This document shows, piece by piece, positions 8,826 through 15,893 of a DNA stretch of 64,000 nt. Made by a program: the position numbers and the translations under genes. The notes below the pieces were generated by a model. It saw only the letters and a list, made by a program, of their open reading frames with translations, was not told the DNA's origin and ran no database searches. The stretch's first letter is position 1. The number at the start of each line of letters is the position of its first letter. This stretch comes from Levilactobacillus zymae (GTDB lineage: Bacteria; Bacillota; Bacilli; Lactobacillales; Lactobacillaceae): assembly GCF_032190635.1 (NCBI RefSeq), contig NZ_JAVLAS010000001.1, forward strand, positions 2,170,001 to 2,234,000, written 5' to 3'.

Positions 8826-9995
8826 TTAATTAGTCATACTGCTCGATTGGTACGCGTGATTCATCAAAGAACGGGTTTCCGTAAATTCGTTTTCGTCGTG
8901 GAGGACCACCGTGATCACCCGGTGTTTACCAGTCTTCTGGCCAGTCCCCACAAAACAGTAGCCTGCCAGTGGCGTGTACCCGGTCTTCAAGCCATCGACG
9001 TTTAGCGATGCCTGGTAGTACTTTCGACCAGATAGCAGGTTGTTGTAATTATATAACGACTGCCCGTCAACGGTTTTAGACCCAATCTTCCCGTCGGTCA
9101 CCACGCGCGGATAATCGTTGATCAGGTGCCGGGCGATCGTCGCCACGTCCTTAGGCGACACTTGATTAGCGTTAGCGGAACCGTAATTATACCCGAAAGC
9201 CTTCAAGTCGCTGTTTTCCAACCCGGACGCCGAGACAAAGCTGGTGTGCGTTAACCCCCAACTCTTGGCCTGGGCATTCATCTGCTGGATGAACTTGGCA
9301 TTACTGCCGGCAACCCATTTTCCTAGAGCAATCGCCGCGTTGTTCGACGAATCCAGATAGGCAGCATAGTAGAGGTCTTTGACCGTATACTTATGACCAC
9401 TCTTAAACTTAAAGCCACCGCACGCGGCATCGTTTCCCATGGCAATCAGCCCCTTGCTGCTGGTATTGACCACGTCGTTCCAGCTTCCCGAACTGCTATT
9501 AACCTTTTTGAGGGTCAAATAGAGGGTCATAATCTTGGAGACCGAGGCAATCGGTCGGGCCGTGTTGGCCGCTTTAGACCAGACCACTTTCCCGGTGCTG
9601 GCGTCCATAGCCACGGCCCCCTTAGCGTACTTCAGACCAAACGGGGCGGTTCCCTTGGTCAGATAGCCGTGCCAAATCCAGCCCTTGACAGAACCCGCCT
9701 TATTAGCCACGTACAGGTAAATGCCCTTCGAATTACCGTGCTTGAGGGTTGCTTGCTTGGTGGCGTACCAGGTGGTGTTGGGGTAGGTCTTCAGATTAGC
9801 CACCTTACGTGAATGGCTCTGATTGTACAATGCCCCGCTCGTGTTTTTCTTGTGGTAGGCTGTTTTAGCGATACTCTTGGACGACACCGTCGTATGCGTA
9901 GCCGCGTGAGCCGACTGAGGGTGGGTTAACCCAACTCCCATGGTCATGGTGACCACAAAGGCCAACGTCCCTAACTTTAACTTACCAATTGTCAT
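8826..9995 (-). CDS. Secreted serine-type D-alanyl-D-alanine carboxypeptidase with N-terminal SH3-like domain
   Basis: 389 residues, exported by a Sec signal peptide (1-31, cleaved after SAHA). Residues about 45-115 form an SH3-like wall-binding module ending GSVKGWIWHGYLTK. The catalytic domain has all three penicillin-binding motifs: SVSK (151-154, Ser151 nucleophile), SSN (216-218) and KTG near 335. Such low-molecular-weight PBPs remove the terminal D-Ala of peptidoglycan stem peptides and so set cross-linking. AGAAGGGA precedes the ATG. A nearly identical SH3-like module occurs in the IS-split gene at 25513. It differs from classic DacA by carrying its wall-binding module at the N terminus instead of a C-terminal anchor. 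Confidence 0.88.
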   Translation of the reverse strand: MTIGKLKLGTLAFVVTMTMGVGLTHPQSAHAATHTTVSSKSIAKTAYHKKNTSGALYNQSHSRKVANLKTYPNTTWYATKQATLKHGNSKGIYLYVANKAGSVKGWIWHGYLTKGTAPFGLKYAKGAVAMDASTGKVVWSKAANTARPIASVSKIMTLYLTLKKVNSSSGSWNDVVNTSSKGLIAMGNDAACGGFKFKSGHKYTVKDLYYAAYLDSSNNAAIALGKWVAGSNAKFIQQMNAQAKSWGLTHTSFVSASGLENSDLKAFGYNYGSANANQVSPKDVATIARHLINDYPRVVTDGKIGSKTVDGQSLYNYNNLLSGRKYYQASLNVDGLKTGYTPLAGYCFVGTGQKTGKHRVITVVLHDENEFTETRSLMNHAYQSSSMTN

Positions 9996-10009
9996 GTCAT
10001 AAGTCCCTT

Positions 10010-10380
10010 CTGATTCAAATAAGTTGTTTCTAATTTAGCATGGCTAGCTAGTTAAAAACACCGGTCAGCGGGCTTTGTAATCCGGCTGTTGTGTCTGTCA
10101 TCTCCCTGTAATCCACCACTTGGCGGTCCTAAGATGGTCGCGCTCACAGCTCGATTCCCGCTTTTAAGGCATCAGGTTACCGTTCACCCGTTCTGCCCTA
10201 CTAGCCTAACTAGTCCAGGGGCTCACTGGCTGGTGCAATAAAATTTAATCTTTTACTCAGTTGAATCCACGAGCTGTCTCGTGATTGGTCCGGACCATTT
10301 GGCGGTCACACTGTTGTTTGCCCGGACCATTCCCGGACTCAACAGCTAAAGCCTTAGATACGATTGTCACCCGTTAGCGG
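10010..10380. other. Gene-free intergenic region with inverted repeats
   Basis: About 370 bases between the divergent carboxypeptidase gene and the thiamin riboswitch. No ORF with a ribosome site is seen. It holds a palindrome GGTCCGGACC (10288-10297), a second CCGGACCATT (10322-10331), the phrase TTGGCGGTC twice (10117 and 10299 areas), and a small hairpin CACGAG-CTGT-CTCGTG (10268-10283). These could be operator sites or relics; I see no known regulator box. Confidence 0.4.
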
Positions 10381-10409
10381 TTGCATTTTATCAACAGAAT
10401 GGTTACGCT
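10381..10409 (+). promoter_or_regulatory. Promoter of the TPP riboswitch/ykoEDC transcript
   Basis: TTGCAT at 10381-10386 and TACGCT at 10404-10409, 17-base spacer, placing transcription start just before the aptamer. Confidence 0.55.
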
Positions 10410-10423
10410 AAGAGTAATTTAAA

Positions 10424-10497
10424 TCCGACTGGGGTGCCCGTATGGCTGAGATTAAACCCATTGAACCTGCTCTGGATAATTCCAGCGAAGGGACGGT
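10424..10497 (+). promoter_or_regulatory. TPP (thi-box) riboswitch aptamer
   Basis: All conserved thi-box blocks are present in order: GGGGTGCC (10431-10438), GGCTGAGA (10444-10451), AACCC then GAACCTG (10463-10469), GGATAATTCCAGCG (10474-10487) and AGGGA. It senses thiamin pyrophosphate. It is followed 17 bases later by an intrinsic terminator, so control is by premature termination when TPP is plentiful. Confidence 0.97.
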
Positions 10498-10513
10498 GAC
10501 TTATCAAGCAATT

Positions 10514-10545
10514 GGCCCCCACTATCAATTTAGTGGGGCCTTTTT
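10514..10545 (+). terminator. Riboswitch-controlled terminator
   Basis: GGCCCCCACT / AGTGGGGCC stem followed by TTTTT, between the TPP aptamer and the ykoE start. Confidence 0.9.
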
Positions 10546-10589
10546 ACATTCGGGAACTCCTGCGGCAAATTTGAGGAGGAGACAGATTT

Positions 10590-11156
10590 ATGGCACGTTG
10601 GCACGTTAAAGAGATTATTCTAGTCACAATTTTAGCAATTTTTATGGGGGTGATTTTCTGGGTCACCGGTCCACTCTACACCCTCTTGGGCGCCGCCTTA
10701 GCTCCCTTAGGACTCCAACCCATGGCTAACGACCTACTCTTAGGGCTCTGGTGCATGGCCGGTCCCTTAGCCGGCTTCATCATTCGCATCCCCGGTGCCG
10801 CAACCTTAGGCGAGTTTCTGGGCTCCGTCGTCGAAATGTTTCTGGGCAACATGTGGGGCGCAACAACCCTAATCTCCGGAATTGTTCAGGGAATTGGTTC
10901 CGAATTAGGGTTTGCCTTCACGGGTTACAAACACTACAATTGGCTGACGTTAGTGCTTAGTGCCCTGACCACCACGCTGGTGACCTTTGGGTGGGACTTT
11001 TTCCGCAATGGCTACAACAAGTATCAACTCGGCTTTATGCTCCTCCTACTCATGACACGGTTTATTTCCGTCTTTATCTTCGGGGGTGTGTTAACCAAGC
11101 TCATCACTAATCTGTTGAACCGAGCTCACATTCTAGCACCACGCGCAAAAGCTTAA
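10590..11156 (+). CDS. ykoE: ECF transporter substrate-binding (S) component, YkoE family, thiamin/HMP
   Basis: 188-residue integral membrane protein with about five or six helices. It resembles the YkoE S component, including the PGAATLGEFLGSVVEMFLG segment (residues about 70-88) and GIVQGIGSELGFA. In the family it binds thiamin or its pyrimidine precursor HMP and docks on the shared ATPase/EcfT module. GAGGAG is 8 bases before the ATG. It is the first gene after the TPP riboswitch, which supports thiamin-type substrate. Forms an operon with ykoD (17 bases later) and ykoC. Confidence 0.92.
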   Translation: MARWHVKEIILVTILAIFMGVIFWVTGPLYTLLGAALAPLGLQPMANDLLLGLWCMAGPLAGFIIRIPGAATLGEFLGSVVEMFLGNMWGATTLISGIVQGIGSELGFAFTGYKHYNWLTLVLSALTTTLVTFGWDFFRNGYNKYQLGFMLLLLMTRFISVFIFGGVLTKLITNLLNRAHILAPRAKA

Positions 11157-11173
11157 CTATTGGAGGAACCTAT

Positions 11174-12583
11174 TTGGCGACCATTACCATTCAAAACTTA
11201 ACGTACGCCCCGACGCACCAATCTCCGGTCTTACGGGATCTCACGGCCACCTTTACGGGCGGTCGTTTTTCCCTTCTAACCGGACCGTCGGGGAGTGGCA
11301 AGACCACCTTATTACGCTTGATGGCCGGCCTCACCCCATTACCGGCTGGTGCCACCATCACCTTTGACGGTCAGCCCTTGACCGCCCGGTCCCCGCGTCA
11401 GCGGTCCCGGACCGTGGCACTACTCTTTCAGGAGCCCAGCACCCAGTTCACCATGGACACCGTGGCTAACGAGTTGCGGTTTGCCCTGGAGAATCAACAG
11501 GTCGCTCCCAACGAGATGCCCCGTAAAATGACGGCGGCCCTAGATTTTGTCGGCATTCCCGATTTGCGCGACCGACAACTGATGCAACTTTCCGGAGGTG
11601 AGCAGCAAAAGGTCGCCTTGGCGATTATCGTGGCCATGGATAGCGACGTCATCTTACTCGACGAACCCTTTGCCAGCATCGATCCCGCCACCCGCCAGAC
11701 CTTATTAGATCGCCTAGTACAATTGTGCCGTCAACGGGGAAAAACCATCATTTTGGCCGATCACGATTTGAGTGGCTACGCCCGGTGGATCGACCACTTA
11801 ACGGTTCTTAACGCCGGTCAGCTCACTACCTTATCTGCAACTGCTACCCAGGCGCGTTTAGCAGCCTTCACCCCGGAACGCTTACAATTGACCCACGTTC
11901 AGATCCCGGCGACTAACGCTACGGCCGACCTGCAGGGCCACCACTTTGGTCTGGCTCCTCACGACCGTGTTTTAGTACGCCCCCAATCCCTGGCTCTCAT
12001 GGCGCATAAGTTCACCTTGATTACAGGACCGAACGGTAGTGGGAAATCTACCTTCTTTCGCGCCTTGGTTCGACTAAGCCCCTACCAGGGACGCTTAACC
12101 TACCAAGGACGTGACATTCTCCGACTCCGCCGGCGGGCCTACGCCCGTCACGTGAGCCTGATGTTTCAATCAGCCACGGCGCAATTTCTCAACGTTACGG
12201 TTGCCGAAGAACTAGCCCTGTCGCAAAAATACGGAAACACCGCCTACTTCACTCCCGAACGGGTCCGAGCGGCCTTAGACCAGTTGCATCTCGCCGGTCG
12301 CGACGATCAGATTATCTATTCCCTAAGTAGTGGTCAACAAAAGAAACTGCAATTACTTTGTCTGTTGATAATGGCCCCAAATGTGCTCCTGCTCGACGAA
12401 CCTTTAAAGGGACTCGACTTGCAGTCCGTGCACGCAGCGTTGACACTGCTAACCACCACCCAGCAGGATCTCAACTTGACCCTAGTGATGATTAGTCATC
12501 AACTGAGTGGTCTCAATGACTATGTCGATTACCACTTGGCATTAACCCACCAACAATTTGTTTATCAGGAGGCGACACCGTGA
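11174..12583 (+). CDS. ykoD: ECF transporter duplicated ATPase, YkoD-like
   Basis: 469 residues with two ABC ATPase domains in one chain. Domain 1 has Walker A GPSGSGKTT (about 37-45), LSGGEQQK signature and LLDEPFAS; domain 2 has Walker A GPNGSGKST (about 284-292), a divergent signature LSSGQQKK and LLDEPLKG. It energises thiamin/HMP uptake through YkoE and YkoC. The start is TTG at 11174, chosen because GGAGG at 11162-11166 gives 7 bases of spacing and no ATG is available. Its stop overlaps the ykoC start (GTGA). Confidence 0.93.
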   Translation: MATITIQNLTYAPTHQSPVLRDLTATFTGGRFSLLTGPSGSGKTTLLRLMAGLTPLPAGATITFDGQPLTARSPRQRSRTVALLFQEPSTQFTMDTVANELRFALENQQVAPNEMPRKMTAALDFVGIPDLRDRQLMQLSGGEQQKVALAIIVAMDSDVILLDEPFASIDPATRQTLLDRLVQLCRQRGKTIILADHDLSGYARWIDHLTVLNAGQLTTLSATATQARLAAFTPERLQLTHVQIPATNATADLQGHHFGLAPHDRVLVRPQSLALMAHKFTLITGPNGSGKSTFFRALVRLSPYQGRLTYQGRDILRLRRRAYARHVSLMFQSATAQFLNVTVAEELALSQKYGNTAYFTPERVRAALDQLHLAGRDDQIIYSLSSGQQKKLQLLCLLIMAPNVLLLDEPLKGLDLQSVHAALTLLTTTQQDLNLTLVMISHQLSGLNDYVDYHLALTHQQFVYQEATP

Positions 12584-13233
12584 ATCCCACGTTAAAATTA
12601 GCCACGATTGTGTTAATCGCCCTTGAGATTTCGTTCACTCAGGTCTGGTCGGTCAACGTCTGCCTAATCATCGTGGGCTTGGCCATTCTGTTGGGGACCC
12701 ACGTACGTCTGCGGACACTGCTGTGGTTGACCATCGTCCCGCTCTTCTTCGCCAGTTCCCTGGTCTGGTCGCTGATGCTTCGGGGGAATGCCACCAATCA
12801 CTTCTTGCTGGTGCTGTTTACCCGGACGTTTGTGTACGTCTACCTCGGCGCGACCTTTACCCAGACCACGACCACGCTTGAACTAACACGGTCGTTGGAG
12901 CAAAACGCCAAGCTTCCCTCAAAGTTCGCCTACGGGTTCCTGGCTGCCTTTAATCTCTTCCCCAAGATTCGCGCGGAAGTCGCCACCGTGCGAGCCGCCG
13001 CATTGATGCGCGGTCAAGTGCTGCACGTCTGGTCCCCACAGCTGTATTTTAAGGTCATTTTGACCGCCATGACTTGGTCCGAACAACTGGCCGACGCCAT
13101 GACCTCACACGGCTACGTCGAGGGGGCACCACGAACCTACGCCGTGACGGTGCCCCTGCATCTTAAGGATTGGCTCTACTTCATCGGCAGTCTGATCTTG
13201 GTCCAAATCGGTCTCGTGATTGGTCTCCCCTAA
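12580..13233 (+). CDS. ykoC: ECF transporter T component, YkoC-like
   Basis: 217-residue membrane protein with five or so helices; the cytoplasmic coupling segment with AALMRGQ (near residue 143) is the EcfT-type motif that contacts the ATPases. GTG start at 12580 inside the ykoD stop, with AGGAGG 7 bases upstream, so the two are translationally coupled. Part of the TPP-controlled operon; followed 17 bases later by the tenA remnant. Confidence 0.92.
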   Translation: MNPTLKLATIVLIALEISFTQVWSVNVCLIIVGLAILLGTHVRLRTLLWLTIVPLFFASSLVWSLMLRGNATNHFLLVLFTRTFVYVYLGATFTQTTTTLELTRSLEQNAKLPSKFAYGFLAAFNLFPKIRAEVATVRAAALMRGQVLHVWSPQLYFKVILTAMTWSEQLADAMTSHGYVEGAPRTYAVTVPLHLKDWLYFIGSLILVQIGLVIGLP

Positions 13234-13250
13234 CTTGAAAGGAGTTTTTG

Positions 13251-13421
13251 ATGTTTACCGCTGCCGCTCATACCGCCACGCTGACTGCCCAATTAGCTCT
13301 CGCCAACCGGGTAGCCACCCCAGAAAATACCCCGGATCTGCTGGCTGCTTTCCAAAAGAGTAGCTGGTACGAGCTTAACTTTTGGCAAATGGCGTTGGAT
13401 CACGAAGATTGGCACGGCTAA
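13251..13421 (+). pseudogene. tenA: Remnant of tenA (thiaminase II/HMP salvage), C-terminal fragment
   Basis: A 56-codon ORF with a good ribosome site (GAAAGGAG, 6 bases before ATG) directly after ykoC. Its last 35 or so residues match the end of TenA: FQKSSWYELNFWQMAL, then W, corresponds to the family's F-x3-S-x-YE-x2-FW-x-MA C-terminal helix. TenA is normally about 220-235 residues; the N-terminal part with the active-site Asp and Cys is absent. The simplest reading is an internal deletion that joined the start region to the C-terminal helix, removing hydrolysis of thiamin breakdown products while keeping uptake. Whether the short peptide is made is unknown. Confidence 0.8.
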
Positions 13422-13443
13422 GCTAACCTAGCGGGGCGTTCGA

Positions 13444-13473
13444 TTGTTCAAGTTCACCGGGGTGCCTTATAAT
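13444..13473 (+). promoter_or_regulatory. Promoter of the small membrane protein gene
   Basis: TTGTTC at 13444-13449 and a consensus TATAAT at 13468-13473, 18-base spacer. Confidence 0.7.
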
Positions 13474-13506
13474 GGGGTTACACCGATATAGAAAGTGGTG
13501 AGTCCG

Positions 13507-13869
13507 TTGAAAAACTTGCGGCAATTATCCTTCTTAGAATTATTTGGCTTCTTAGCACTGCTCCTAGGGCTGGTGATCGCGGGCTACGCACTGTTCCATA
13601 ATCCCGGAACGGTGACCAGCGGCGATGACATGTTTGGCGGTGCCGTGGTCTTAACCTTAGCAGCAGCATTCCTGCACCGTCGCTCGCTGGGGCTCCGCTT
13701 AAGTTTGATTGGTCTCAGCGCCCTTGGGTTGGGTTACTTCGTGTTCAGCCACACCCACGCCTGGCTGTGGACCATCGTTTTGACCCTGGTGGCAGCAGCG
13801 TTTCTAATTTTCTGCGTTGGCTTGCGCCACGATGTCCGTCAAAACCACAGCCATTGGCCACAATTTTAA
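13507..13869 (+). CDS. Small membrane protein of unknown function
   Basis: 120 residues, four predicted membrane helices (about 9-29, 36-56, 58-76, 80-102) and a short polar tail with RHDVRQNHSHW. The start is uncertain: TTG at 13507 (MKNLRQLSFL) is preferred because GGTGA lies 5 bases upstream, but GTG at 13495 or 13498 would add three or four residues. Consensus promoter before it and a terminator after it mark it as a single-gene unit. No family recognised. Confidence 0.7.
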   Translation: MKNLRQLSFLELFGFLALLLGLVIAGYALFHNPGTVTSGDDMFGGAVVLTLAAAFLHRRSLGLRLSLIGLSALGLGYFVFSHTHAWLWTIVLTLVAAAFLIFCVGLRHDVRQNHSHWPQF

Positions 13870-13882
13870 TAATCACCTAACT

Positions 13883-13911
13883 AACTGTGCCGAACCGGTC
13901 ACAGTTTTTTT
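13883..13911 (+). terminator. Rho-independent terminator
   Basis: AACTGTG / CACAGTT stem then a run of T. Confidence 0.8.
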
Positions 13912-13917
13912 ATGCCA

Positions 13918-13949
13918 AAAGAAAACAGGCCAACCGAAGTTGACCTGCT
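13918..13949 (-). terminator. Terminator of the small minus-strand gene at 14043
   Basis: Minus strand CAGGTCAAC-TTCG-GTTGGCCTG (13926-13947) followed by a T-rich run. Confidence 0.75.
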
Positions 13950-13984
13950 TCCCTGCTTGATAAACTACAAAAGACTGTAGTCAT

Positions 13985-14001
13985 GTAATCATTATGATTA
14001 C
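13985..14001. repeat. 17-nt perfect palindrome GTAATCA-TTA-TGATTAC
   Basis: The half-site GTAATCA occurs again as a palindrome with a 2-base centre at 22838-22853. No regulator is recognised. Confidence 0.5.
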
Positions 14002-14042
14002 CGATATTTAGAGAAAACCCTACCGGTATTCCCGGTTCCAGA

Positions 14043-14219
14043 TTAGTCCGCGTGATGCTGATGCGGCACAACCCGCGCATACGGCGGGTGACTTGGCCGG
14101 GATTGCGTCTGCAATTGTGTGGTAGACTCCTTGCCCATCAAAAACCATGACAGGCTGCTGACAACGGCCAACATCACAATGGCGACTCCCAGGCCGGTAA
14201 TTACCCGTTTTAAATTCAT
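14043..14219 (-). CDS. Small single-span membrane or secreted protein
   Basis: 58 residues: MNLKRVITGLGVAIVMLAVV then SSLSWFLMGK and a polar, proline- and histidine-rich tail ending RVVPHQHHAD. One hydrophobic segment (about 8-27) acts as signal anchor. GAGGTGG lies 6 bases before the ATG. Another frame on the same strand is open over the same region but lacks a ribosome site, so this frame is preferred. The terminator at 13918 follows. The His-rich tail is unusual; no family recognised. Confidence 0.65.
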   Translation of the reverse strand: MNLKRVITGLGVAIVMLAVVSSLSWFLMGKESTTQLQTQSRPSHPPYARVVPHQHHAD

Positions 14220-14503
14220 GTTGCCACCTCATTTACCTCTTGTGTCGGGTTAAAAGCTAGAGTCTAGCTTAACTGCCGAATATCACAAAACGGTGACAGA
14301 ACATCGAAAATCTGCTAACAGTTTCATCACTGTACGTTAACGGGGAATTGTCATATTGTGTTTTAGTTTACGCAATTTTACCGCAATCATCAAGTCTAAA
14401 TCAAAAGTTTTGCTGTTTAGGGGACTTATTACGCCCCTTTGGCCAAACTTTAGTATAATGAAGTTTGAATAGCAAGTAGGATTATCATTTGGAGGGATTA
14501 TGA

Positions 14504-14698
14504 ATGAGTCAAGAATTAAGTAGTCTGGCTGAAGCAATCATCGCCTACCAAAAGAAATACGATAAGACTGACGGTGAGATGGCTTACGGCTCTCGCCTCA
14601 CGGTTGAGAAGTTCCACGCCATCAAGACCGGTGAACTGCAACCCAATAGTGACGAACAAAGCGCACTGCAAAGTTTAATCGCTAAGAAACCCATGTAA
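14504..14698 (+). CDS. Small conserved lactobacillus protein (LBP_cg2779-like)
   Basis: 64 residues, no signal or membrane segment, mostly helical (MSQELSSLAEAIIAYQKKYD, then the SRLTVEKFHAIKTGE segment). It resembles the short conserved lactobacillus proteins labelled LBP_cg2779 family, of unknown function; the LTVEKFHAIKTG part looks like a helix-turn-helix fragment similar to XRE regulators. GGAGGG is 9 bases before the ATG and a consensus TATAAT lies at 14454-14459. Terminator follows directly. Confidence 0.75.
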   Translation: MSQELSSLAEAIIAYQKKYDKTDGEMAYGSRLTVEKFHAIKTGELQPNSDEQSALQSLIAKKPM

Positions 14699-14706
14699 GC
14701 GTTAAG

Positions 14707-14743
14707 TAAAGGGGCCCGGAAATAACTTCCGGCCCCCTTTTTT
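14707..14743 (+). terminator. Rho-independent terminator
   Basis: GGGGCCCGGA / TCCGGCCCC hairpin followed by TTTTTT; it also lies just past the stop of the convergent macro-domain gene. Confidence 0.85.
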
Positions 14744-14745
14744 GA

Positions 14746-15261
14746 TTAATGTGTTGTTTGGGCGGCCCAAGCCCGTTGATACGCCTGCGCCGTTGAGACA
14801 TCAAATGCCACCAACCGCACCGTCACGTCTGGATGGACGGCCAACCAAGTAGCAATCGTGTGCGTGGCCACCCGGGCCGCCGCATCTAGCGGGTAACCGT
14901 AGACCCCCGTACTGATTGACGGGAAGTCCACACTGCGGCAGCCTTGTTGGGCGGCCAACGCCAAACTGTGCCGATACGAATTGGCCAGTAAGCGTGCTTC
15001 GCCCCGCGTGCCACCGTGCCACACCGGACCAGGCGTATGAATAACCCACTTCGCCGGTAACCGAAAACCGGGCGTGATCTTGGCCTCGCCGGTTGCACAG
15101 CCGTTGAGGGGCACACAGGCCGCAAAGAGCTCGGGCCCCGCCGCGCGATGGATAGCTCCGTCGACGCCGCCCCCGCCTAACAGCGTGGTGTTGGCGGCGT
15201 TAACGATGGCATCAACGTGGCTGTGCGTAATGTCGCCTTGAATCACTTGAAACTTTGCCAT
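14746..15261 (-). CDS. Macro domain protein (O-acetyl-ADP-ribose deacetylase type)
   Basis: 171 residues forming a single macro domain. The ADP-ribose binding signature [20 protein letters not shown] sits at about 16-35, with GPVWHGG and the [10 protein letters not shown] loop further on, the features of YmdB/MacroD-type hydrolases that remove ADP-ribose or deacetylate O-acetyl-ADP-ribose. ATG at 15261 is chosen for 7-base spacing to AAAGGAG; an ATG one codon upstream is possible. Last gene of a four-gene unit; the zinc-ribbon gene ends only 4 bases before. Its partners suggest it does not act alone. Confidence 0.9.
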   Translation of the reverse strand: MAKFQVIQGDITHSHVDAIVNAANTTLLGGGGVDGAIHRAAGPELFAACVPLNGCATGEAKITPGFRLPAKWVIHTPGPVWHGGTRGEARLLANSYRHSLALAAQQGCRSVDFPSISTGVYGYPLDAAARVATHTIATWLAVHPDVTVRLVAFDVSTAQAYQRAWAAQTTH

Positions 15262-15265
15262 CATT

Positions 15266-15520
15266 TCACTCCTTTGACCACGGCCACCACCAACGACGCG
15301 GTTTAGTCGCCGTTGGGGCGCCATCACGCTGCTTTAAACGCTTCATGCCCTCCTTATAAGGATTCGCATATAACGCATTCAGATTCAACTTTGGGGACGT
15401 CTCTGCGGTCTTATCCGTTCCCCTAAACGCCTGAAGATCCGTGTGACACTGCGGACAGGTCGTCTCGTGAGCCGTCACCCGCGTCCCACAGTGGGGACAA
15501 AATTGTAAGCTAACTGTCAT
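15266..15520 (-). CDS. Zinc-ribbon protein of unknown function
   Basis: 84 residues. Residues 8-27 hold a zinc ribbon (CPHCG ... CPQCH). The rest is polar and basic ([20 protein letters not shown]) and ends in a tryptophan-rich tail WWWPWSKE that may touch the membrane. AGAAGGGAA precedes the ATG. The start overlaps the upstream membrane-protein gene by 11 bases and the stop is 4 bases before the macro-domain start, so the three are probably co-translated. Confidence 0.8.
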   Translation of the reverse strand: MTVSLQFCPHCGTRVTAHETTCPQCHTDLQAFRGTDKTAETSPKLNLNALYANPYKEGMKRLKQRDGAPTATKPRRWWWPWSKE

Positions 15521-15875
15521 GCTGGTTCCCTTCTTTTGAACGGCGCTGCTGTCGTTGTTGATTTCGTTGCCGATTACGCTGCTGCGTGGCGGCCGCTTGT
15601 CTTGCGGCGGCCTGCCGTTGTGCCGCTAACCGTTCCGCTCGTTGTTGCGCGACTATGGCCTGCTGTTGCTCCGCCGCTCGCCGTTTAGCCTGACGACGAT
15701 AGCTATAGTAGCTCCACAACCCCACAGCCCCGAAAGCCACGATGATCTGTAGTGGCACCTGCCACCACACGACTTTAGTTGCCAAAAACAGGTCGTAACC
15801 AATCAACAAAATGGCCATTGCGCCCACCACGGAACAGGTGTCCCGTAGCCAACGGGGCCAGGTTTTCCAGTGCAT
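15510..15875 (-). CDS. Membrane protein with Arg/Gln/Ala-rich cytoplasmic coiled tail
   Basis: 121 residues. Two membrane helices (about 13-30 and 37-55), then a highly charged helical tail rich in Arg, Gln and Ala (RRQAKRRAAEQQQAIVAQQR) continuing to a basic end. Start at ATG 15875 (MHWKTWPRW) is set by AAAGGAG 8 bases upstream; the earlier GTG lies inside that site. The tail could bind nucleic acid or form a coiled coil; this is inference from composition. Second gene of the four-gene unit. Confidence 0.75.
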   Translation of the reverse strand: MHWKTWPRWLRDTCSVVGAMAILLIGYDLFLATKVVWWQVPLQIIVAFGAVGLWSYYSYRRQAKRRAAEQQQAIVAQQRAERLAAQRQAAARQAAATQQRNRQRNQQRQQRRSKEGNQHDS

Positions 15876-15893
15876 ATCAGTCACTCCTTTAAG

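Noticed and set aside
14020..14232. 70-codon minus-strand frame at this position
   Set aside because: No ribosome site and non-protein-like composition; a different frame on the same strand (14043-14219) has GAGGTGG and a hydrophobic segment.
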